This document shows positions 7,529-12,031 of a stretch of DNA of 12,031 bases, piece by piece. Made by a program: the position numbers and the translations under genes. This DNA is from Parvicella sp041583015 (GTDB lineage Bacteria > Bacteroidota > Bacteroidia > Flavobacteriales_D > Parvicellaceae), in NCBI GenBank assembly GCA_041583015.1, contig JBFHGR010000101.1:1-12031 (forward strand), read 5' to 3'. The notes below the pieces were generated by a model. The model was not told the DNA's origin. It saw nothing but the letters and a program-made list of their open reading frames with translations, and did no database searches. The stretch's first letter is position 1; every line of letters begins with the position of its first letter.

Positions 7529-8925
7529 GCACAACAAACTCTCCTTTGATAGAAAGTATCCAGCCTTATTATGATAAAGCTGTGGTATCACATTACATTC
7601 ATCATCATGGAAGTGAAATGGCTGCGCATTACGAAAAACAGGCAATTGAAATTCTTGAGAGAAATGTAAACATAGAACTTCCAACTGTTGATGATTGGGT
7701 CAAAGCATTAAAAAAAGAAATAGGTAACCCAACCTTTCCTTGTAAAAAAAATACAATATTTACTTTTATTGATTTATTTGCTGGAATTGGAGGATTTAGA
7801 ATGGCGCTCCAAAACCTAGGAGGGCAATGTGTTTTTACTAGCGAATGGGACAGAGATGCGCAGAACACGTACCAAAACAACTATGGCGAATATCCTTTTG
7901 GTGACATTACACTACCTGAAACTAAAGCCGCAATTCCTGACAACTTTGATGTTTTATGTGCCGGATTTCCTTGTCAACCATTTTCTAAAGGAGGATTTCA
8001 AGGCGGTTTTGAAGACACAAGAGGAACACTTTTCTTCGACCTTTGCGAAATCATTGCCAAACACCAACCCAAATATTTGTTTTTAGAAAATGTAGCCAAC
8101 TTAGTTTCACACGATAAAGGCAATACTTATCAAGTTATTCTGAAAAGCTTAGATGAATTAGGCTACTACTTTCCAGAAGAACATATCATCATTTCTCCAG
8201 ATAAATTTGGTGTACCAATACTAAGACCAAGAGTATATATTCCAGCTGTAAGAAAAGACATTGCAGACGACAATTCTGAAGTAATAAAAAACTTTAAAGT
8301 AATTTTAGAAAGTTCTTACTCAAAGAAAATAGCAAGTATTGACACCATTCTGGATACATCAATAGATGATAAACTCACGGAATATGAAGAACGAGTCCTT
8401 AATATGTGGAATGAATTTTACAAAGGGATTGATTTAAAAACAATTGGGTTCCCCATTTGGATGGACTTCTTTAAACATGGCAAAAACTTAAGTCAATACC
8501 CTGACTGGAAAGCCAAGTTCATCCAAAAAAACATGGATCTTTATATAAGGAATAAAAAATTCATTGATACTTGGTTAAAAAAACATGACCAATTAGATTG
8601 GTGCATTCCTACGCATAGAAAAATGGAATGGCAAGCAGGTGACCAATACCAAAGTTTGTTTGACTGTTTGATTCAATTTAGACCTTCAGGAGTTCGTGTA
8701 AAAAGACCTGATAAGTTTTCAACTTTGGTAGCCATGAACCACAGGCAAATCATTGGTAAACTGAAAAGAAAAATAAGCATTGACGAATCAAAAGCGCTTC
8801 AATCATTTCCATCCAACTACCAATTATCTAAAACTAATGCGGTGGCGATGAAGCAACTAGGCAATTCAGTAAATGTAAAAGTGATTCAAGAAATTTTTAA
8901 AACAGTGCTTACACATTACTCCTAA
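7525..8925 (+). CDS. DNA (cytosine-5-)-methyltransferase, apparently orphan
   Basis: This enzyme transfers a methyl group from S-adenosylmethionine to cytosine C5 in a specific DNA sequence. Family motifs appear in order: I, FIDLFAGIGG at 81-90; II, the acidic E107 in SEWD; IV, GFPCQPFSKGG with catalytic C150; VI, ENV at 188-190; VIII, LRPRVYIPAV with R234 and R236; IX, RVKRPDKFSTLVA near 391-403; X, QLGNSV at 444-449. The target-recognition region lies between about 245 and 390 and includes GFPIWMDFF at 308-316; I cannot read its specificity. An extension of about 80 residues precedes motif I, where many family members start within 10-20 residues. All core motifs are intact, so it should be active. 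It overlaps the TfoX-like gene by 4 nt and is followed by purD with its own promoter. No restriction endonuclease or Vsr gene is adjacent, which points to a solitary methyltransferase with a regulatory or protective role. Confidence 0.95.
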   Translation: MSTTNSPLIESIQPYYDKAVVSHYIHHHGSEMAAHYEKQAIEILERNVNIELPTVDDWVKALKKEIGNPTFPCKKNTIFTFIDLFAGIGGFRMALQNLGGQCVFTSEWDRDAQNTYQNNYGEYPFGDITLPETKAAIPDNFDVLCAGFPCQPFSKGGFQGGFEDTRGTLFFDLCEIIAKHQPKYLFLENVANLVSHDKGNTYQVILKSLDELGYYFPEEHIIISPDKFGVPILRPRVYIPAVRKDIADDNSEVIKNFKVILESSYSKKIASIDTILDTSIDDKLTEYEERVLNMWNEFYKGIDLKTIGFPIWMDFFKHGKNLSQYPDWKAKFIQKNMDLYIRNKKFIDTWLKKHDQLDWCIPTHRKMEWQAGDQYQSLFDCLIQFRPSGVRVKRPDKFSTLVAMNHRQIIGKLKRKISIDESKALQSFPSNYQLSKTNAVAMKQLGNSVNVKVIQEIFKTVLTHYS

Positions 8926-8972
8926 AGAGTTTTCTGTTAAAACCTATCAACAGTTGTTAATAATAAAAATGA

Positions 8973-9000
8973 TTTTGTAACCGCATTCTTAGCATCTTTG
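8973..9000 (+). promoter_or_regulatory. Probable Bacteroidota-type promoter of purD
   Basis: CATCTTTG (8993-9000) matches the -7 box TAnnTTTG at seven of eight positions, and TTTTG (8973-8977) lies upstream. The spacer is only 15 bp, shorter than the usual 17-23, which lowers confidence. It sits in the 103-bp gap between the methyltransferase gene and purD, 28 bp before the purD ATG, which has an A-rich leader. I saw no purine riboswitch-like structure in this gap. Confidence 0.45.
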
Positions 9001-9028
9001 TAATGCATTTCAAAGACAAAAGAAAAAC

Positions 9029-10306
9029 ATGAATTTACTTATTTTAGGATCGGGAGGAAGAGAGCATGCAATCGCATGGAAATCAGCACAAAGTTCACAC
9101 CTTAGTAAACTTTTTATTGCACCAGGAAATGCTGGAACGAAATCGGTGGGAACCAATGTAGATTTAAATATTAATGATTTTGAAGCAGTGGCTAAATTTG
9201 CTTTAGAAAACAACATCAACATTATTGTTGTAGGCCCTGAAGAACCATTAGTAAACGGAATAGCAGACTATTTTGACAGCAGAGAAGATTTATCTAAAAT
9301 CACTTTGATTGGCCCTAACAAAGAAGCGGCTCAATTGGAAGGAAGCAAAGATTTCTCTAAAAAATTCATGGCAAGACACAACATCCCAACTGCCAAGTAT
9401 GCTACTTTCACTAAAGATAACATTAATGATGGCTATGGGTTTTTAGAATTAATGAAACCCCCATATGTTTTGAAAGCAGATGGATTGGCAGCAGGAAAAG
9501 GCGTTTTGATTCTAGACGACTTAAAAGAAGCCAAAAGCGAATTGAAAAAAATGCTTACTGGCTCTAAATTTGGTAAAGCAAGCAACAAAGTTGTCATCGA
9601 ACAATTCCTTAAAGGTATTGAAGTAAGTGTATTTGTAATTTCTGACGGAACGCATTACAAAATTCTTCCTGAAGCCAAAGATTACAAAAGAATTGGCGCT
9701 AATGACACAGGTCTAAACACAGGTGGAATGGGCGCTGTATCGCCAGTTCCCTTTGCCAACAGAGAATTCATGGACAAAGTGGATAACCAAGTAATTATCC
9801 CAACCATAAAAGGATTGAAAAAAGAAGGAATTCACTACTCTGGATTTATCTTTTTTGGAATCATCAATGTAAAAGGAGATCCTTATGTCATTGAGTACAA
9901 CTGTAGAATGGGCGACCCAGAAACAGAAGTAGTAATGCCAAGAATTAAATCTGACTTATTAGATCTTTTTGACGGCATAGCATCTGGAACCTTGGGAGAA
10001 AGAGACATTGAAATTGACCCAAGAAGCGCTGCTACGGTTATGATGGTAAGCGGAGGGTATCCTGAAGCATATGAAAAAGGAAAACAAATCATTGGTCTAA
10101 AAGACTTTGAAAAAAGTGTTGTTTTCCATGCGGGCACAACAGAAAATGAAGATGGCGCTGTAATAACCAATGGCGGAAGAGTTATCGCTGTGACTTCCTA
10201 TGGTAAAGACATTGAAAAAGCACTGAAAAAATCCTACGAAACTGTTGAATCCATCACGTTTGATGATGCTAACTACAGAAAGGATATTGGATTTGATCTT
10301 CTGTAG
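9029..10306 (+). CDS. purD: Phosphoribosylamine--glycine ligase (GAR synthetase)
   Basis: PurD joins glycine to 5-phosphoribosylamine using ATP, the second step of de novo purine synthesis, in the cytoplasm. The protein is full length (425 residues, as usual for the family). It opens with MNLLILGSGGREHAIAW, the N-terminal domain's nucleotide-type loop. It then shows VVGPEEPLVNGIAD (67-80), the ATP-grasp entry IGPNKEAAQLEGSK (94-107) and the glycine-rich loop KADGLAAGKG (149-158). LNTGGMGAVSP (229-239) and the family signature RMGDPETE (293-300) with N291 follow. SGGYP at 341-345 lies in the C-terminal domain. The start is fixed by the conserved N-terminal motif and an A-rich leader. It appears monocistronic: a promoter-like element precedes it and a convergent gene follows. 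No other pur gene is in the window. Confidence 0.97.
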   Translation: MNLLILGSGGREHAIAWKSAQSSHLSKLFIAPGNAGTKSVGTNVDLNINDFEAVAKFALENNINIIVVGPEEPLVNGIADYFDSREDLSKITLIGPNKEAAQLEGSKDFSKKFMARHNIPTAKYATFTKDNINDGYGFLELMKPPYVLKADGLAAGKGVLILDDLKEAKSELKKMLTGSKFGKASNKVVIEQFLKGIEVSVFVISDGTHYKILPEAKDYKRIGANDTGLNTGGMGAVSPVPFANREFMDKVDNQVIIPTIKGLKKEGIHYSGFIFFGIINVKGDPYVIEYNCRMGDPETEVVMPRIKSDLLDLFDGIASGTLGERDIEIDPRSAATVMMVSGGYPEAYEKGKQIIGLKDFEKSVVFHAGTTENEDGAVITNGGRVIAVTSYGKDIEKALKKSYETVESITFDDANYRKDIGFDLL

Positions 10307-10366
10307 ATTTTAGGCGACAGATACTAAACGCTAGACGAAAGATTTTATCGCATTACCTACTACGTT
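10307..10366. other. Convergent intergenic gap of 60 bp, no clear terminator
   Basis: purD and the minus-strand ligase gene end here face to face. The best inverted repeat is tctgt...acaga around the purD stop, with a 5-bp stem, a 12-nt loop and no U-tract. I do not call it a terminator. Confidence 0.5.
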
Positions 10367-11836
10367 TTACTTAGTGCTGGTATGCTGCAAAACACTTCTA
10401 GGTATTTTTCCTAGTTCATTGTAAGGCATTGTATCTACTATCTTAATGATTTTAGGTTGCAAATACCTTGGTAAGTTATTTTTTATGATTTCTTTAATCG
10501 CTCCAGCATCTAGAGAATCATTTTCTACCTGCACAAATAGGAGTAATCGTTTACCAAATTCCTCATCATCAATGACAGAAGTATGCGCCCCAACTACCCC
10601 ATCTATTTCACTCACAAAATCAGTTAAGGAATCTGGATACACATTTTCTCCTCCAGATATAATCATTTCATCTTTTCTTGACTTCCATATCAAATTTCCA
10701 TCATCACTAACAGCGCAAATATCCCCTGTTCCTATCCATGATCGATTATTTTGAGACCAAGCACTTTTCACGTACAGTTCTCCTTCTGAATTTGCTAAAT
10801 TGTCTAATTTATATTTGACACCTTTTAAAGGTTTCCCGATTTGGATGGATTGGCCCAACTTTACTTTATCACAAAATGAAACTCCCACTTCTGACGTTCC
10901 ATATAAATTGAACAACTCTACTTCAGGAAGTTGCAATAAAGTATTTGCTACCGTTTTAGTAAGTGGTGCTCCTCCTGAAATAACTCTACGAACGTTTTCA
11001 AATCCTTTTTCTTGATGAAACAGTCTTTTAATCATTATCGGCACCAGCACTAAACAATCCGATTGAGATTTCTCAATCAAAACTTTGCTTTTTTCTTGTT
11101 CAAAATTCTTATCCAATACAATTGTTCTCCCCATTGCTAATCCCATGGTAAAAGCAGCCATTCCATAGCCATGACAAATGGGAACCCCTATATACAATCT
11201 TTCTACCTCTAGTAAATTCAACTTTTTGGTCAAATCAAAAAATGGATTTAGAAATTTCAGTGGATTCATTTTTCTTTTAACTGGAATATTTACTCCAGTA
11301 GTTCCACTTGTAAGAATTGTAATATTGGACTGTCCTTTCTTTTTGAATTTCATATCAGAATTCTCCTTACTTTCTCTATCACTGCCTGTTGATATTTCAA
11401 TCTTATTGAAAGTTTCTTCAAGAACAATTTCTTCATCCAAAATACCGTGATGAATTCTAGCATTTTTCAGAACAGCGGAAATCATTTTACTTCCAATATC
11501 AGGGTTTACCAACACTATTTCCTTTCCAAGGCAAGAAAGCACCGCTATAGTAATCACTAATCCTGAATCATTACGTTTTACAACAGCTATTTTTCTAACT
11601 TGCATAAACTTCTCGTCTGCACAAAGTTTATGAAGTTGAGACATACACCTTACAAACAAATCCAAATAGGTAATATTTTCCCCTCCTTCAATTAAGGCAA
11701 TTTCTCCTGGCTTTATTTTAGCATAAAACCGAACCATTGCCATCATATTAAAACCATATAACCTAATGGAACCTACCAAAAAATATAATCCTCTAGGAGT
11801 AAGCAACCTCAATTTATATAATGTAGTAAACCACAT
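10367..11836 (-). CDS. ANL-superfamily acyl-CoA synthetase/AMP-dependent ligase
   Basis: Adenylating enzymes of this superfamily activate a carboxylic acid with ATP and usually transfer it to CoA. The 489-residue protein shows the standard motifs: TSGTTG at 176-181, LYGTSEVG at 311-318, GTGD at 369-372, RKDEMIISGGENVYP at 387-401, and the A10 region NELGKIPR at 473-480 with the catalytic Lys K477. The overall layout, with a hydrophobic start (LLTPRGLYFLVGSIRLYG, 11-28), resembles long-chain fatty acyl-CoA ligases, but substrate choice cannot be read. One oddity is that the usual PKG after TSGTTG is replaced by NIPVKRK, moving or losing the loop lysine. Another is its modest length compared with the usual 500-550. 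Its ATG overlaps by 1 nt (TAATG) the stop of an upstream gene that looks like an SDR reductase, suggesting a lipid-metabolism operon whose promoter lies outside the window. Confidence 0.9.
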   Translation of the reverse strand: MWFTTLYKLRLLTPRGLYFLVGSIRLYGFNMMAMVRFYAKIKPGEIALIEGGENITYLDLFVRCMSQLHKLCADEKFMQVRKIAVVKRNDSGLVITIAVLSCLGKEIVLVNPDIGSKMISAVLKNARIHHGILDEEIVLEETFNKIEISTGSDRESKENSDMKFKKKGQSNITILTSGTTGVNIPVKRKMNPLKFLNPFFDLTKKLNLLEVERLYIGVPICHGYGMAAFTMGLAMGRTIVLDKNFEQEKSKVLIEKSQSDCLVLVPIMIKRLFHQEKGFENVRRVISGGAPLTKTVANTLLQLPEVELFNLYGTSEVGVSFCDKVKLGQSIQIGKPLKGVKYKLDNLANSEGELYVKSAWSQNNRSWIGTGDICAVSDDGNLIWKSRKDEMIISGGENVYPDSLTDFVSEIDGVVGAHTSVIDDEEFGKRLLLFVQVENDSLDAGAIKEIIKNNLPRYLQPKIIKIVDTMPYNELGKIPRSVLQHTSTK

Positions 11837-12031
11837 TAATTATTCGGACTTTTTAATTTTCTAGTTTGAAAAAACACAAACAACCTCCCAAAAAATAAGG
11901 ATCCCAATTGACCAAAGAATGTCCAATATGGTTTGAAGTTTTTGTTTCTTCTATAGAACCTTTGCGATACAATTTTCACCACATGTTCCACAGACATGGC
12001 AGGGTATTTTTCGTAATGTTTTGTTGGTGCC
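11836..12031 (-). CDS. C-terminal 64 residues of a probable SDR-family oxidoreductase (partial)
   Basis: An open frame enters from the right edge and stops with TAA at 11836-11838. The visible end contains HYEKYPAMSVEHVVKIVSQR and then a basic, aromatic stretch with FGQLGSLFFGRLFVFFQ. The pattern P-A-M-S-x-E-x-V-x-x-I-V followed by a basic/hydrophobic tail resembles the C-termini of short-chain dehydrogenases that act on long acyl chains (fatty acyl reductase-like). The catalytic Tyr-x-x-x-Lys and the NAD(P)-binding region are outside the window, so the family call is tentative. The stop overlaps the start of the ligase gene by 1 nt, and the two are very likely co-transcribed and possibly translationally coupled. 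Confidence 0.5.
   Translation of the reverse strand, partial: APTKHYEKYPAMSVEHVVKIVSQRFYRRNKNFKPYWTFFGQLGSLFFGRLFVFFQTRKLKSPNN

Noticed and set aside
7484..8086. Open frames at 7484-7684 (-), 7629-7880 (-) and 7829-8086 (+)
   Set aside because: They are shadows of the methyltransferase gene, whose motifs fix the true frame.
7184..8925. Restriction-modification or phage-defence island
   Set aside because: Only a methyltransferase is present. No endonuclease, helicase, nuclease or mobility gene lies beside it, and the flanks are core metabolic genes.
8929..8943. Hairpin gttttctgttaaaac after the methyltransferase stop, considered as a terminator
   Set aside because: It has only a 5-bp AT-rich stem and no following T-tract, so it is too weak to call.
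9010..10170. Minus-strand open frames at 9010-9222 and 9883-10170
   Set aside because: They are antisense to purD and carry no recognisable motifs.
10446..11450. Plus-strand open frames at 10446-10754, 10800-11015 and 11178-11450
   Set aside because: They are antisense to the acyl-CoA ligase gene, and their residue composition mirrors its codons.

Overview
The window looks like chromosomal DNA of a Bacteroidota member, most likely a marine or aquatic Flavobacteriales such as the Crocinitomicaceae. The support is AT-rich DNA, A-rich leaders instead of Shine-Dalgarno sites, TTG-N19-TAnnTTTG-type promoters, PKD-repeat secreted proteins, and signal peptides cut just before Gln. The family-level placement is inference.

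Left part (1-5933), cell-surface genes. A very large secreted protein gene covers 1-2825 on the minus strand and runs off the left edge. Its 941 visible codons give a signal peptide, a reelin-like jelly-roll domain, a short Ig-like stretch and eight PKD-type domains. These follow a strict three-domain super-repeat of exactly 251 residues (753 bp). It overlaps by 8 nt the stop of an upstream gene for a small secreted four-cysteine protein (2818-3282). A 323-bp divergent intergenic region separates this pair from a plus-strand gene for a 775-residue exported protein of unknown function (3606-5933).

Middle part (5954-8925), a likely three-gene operon. A Bacteroidota-type promoter precedes a two-module 3-hydroxyacyl-CoA dehydrogenase, a stand-alone TfoX N-terminal-domain protein 18 bp later, and a cytosine-5 DNA methyltransferase that overlaps the TfoX-like gene by ATGA. 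No restriction endonuclease gene lies beside the methyltransferase, so it appears to be an orphan.

Right part (8926-12031). purD, for the second step of de novo purine synthesis, has its own probable promoter. Convergent to it on the minus strand is an ANL-family acyl-CoA ligase-like gene with an unusual ATP-loop. Its ATG overlaps by 1 nt the stop of an upstream gene that enters from the right edge. That partial gene resembles the C-terminus of an SDR-type lipid reductase, so the pair is probably a fatty-acid or lipid-modifying operon.

I see no rRNA, tRNA, CRISPR array, insertion sequence, integrase or phage gene. Most of the window is ordinary core or lineage-specific Flavobacteriales content. 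The points most worth following are the 251-residue PKD super-repeat with its reelin-like head, the TfoX-like/methyltransferase overlap, and the ligase's altered ATP loop.
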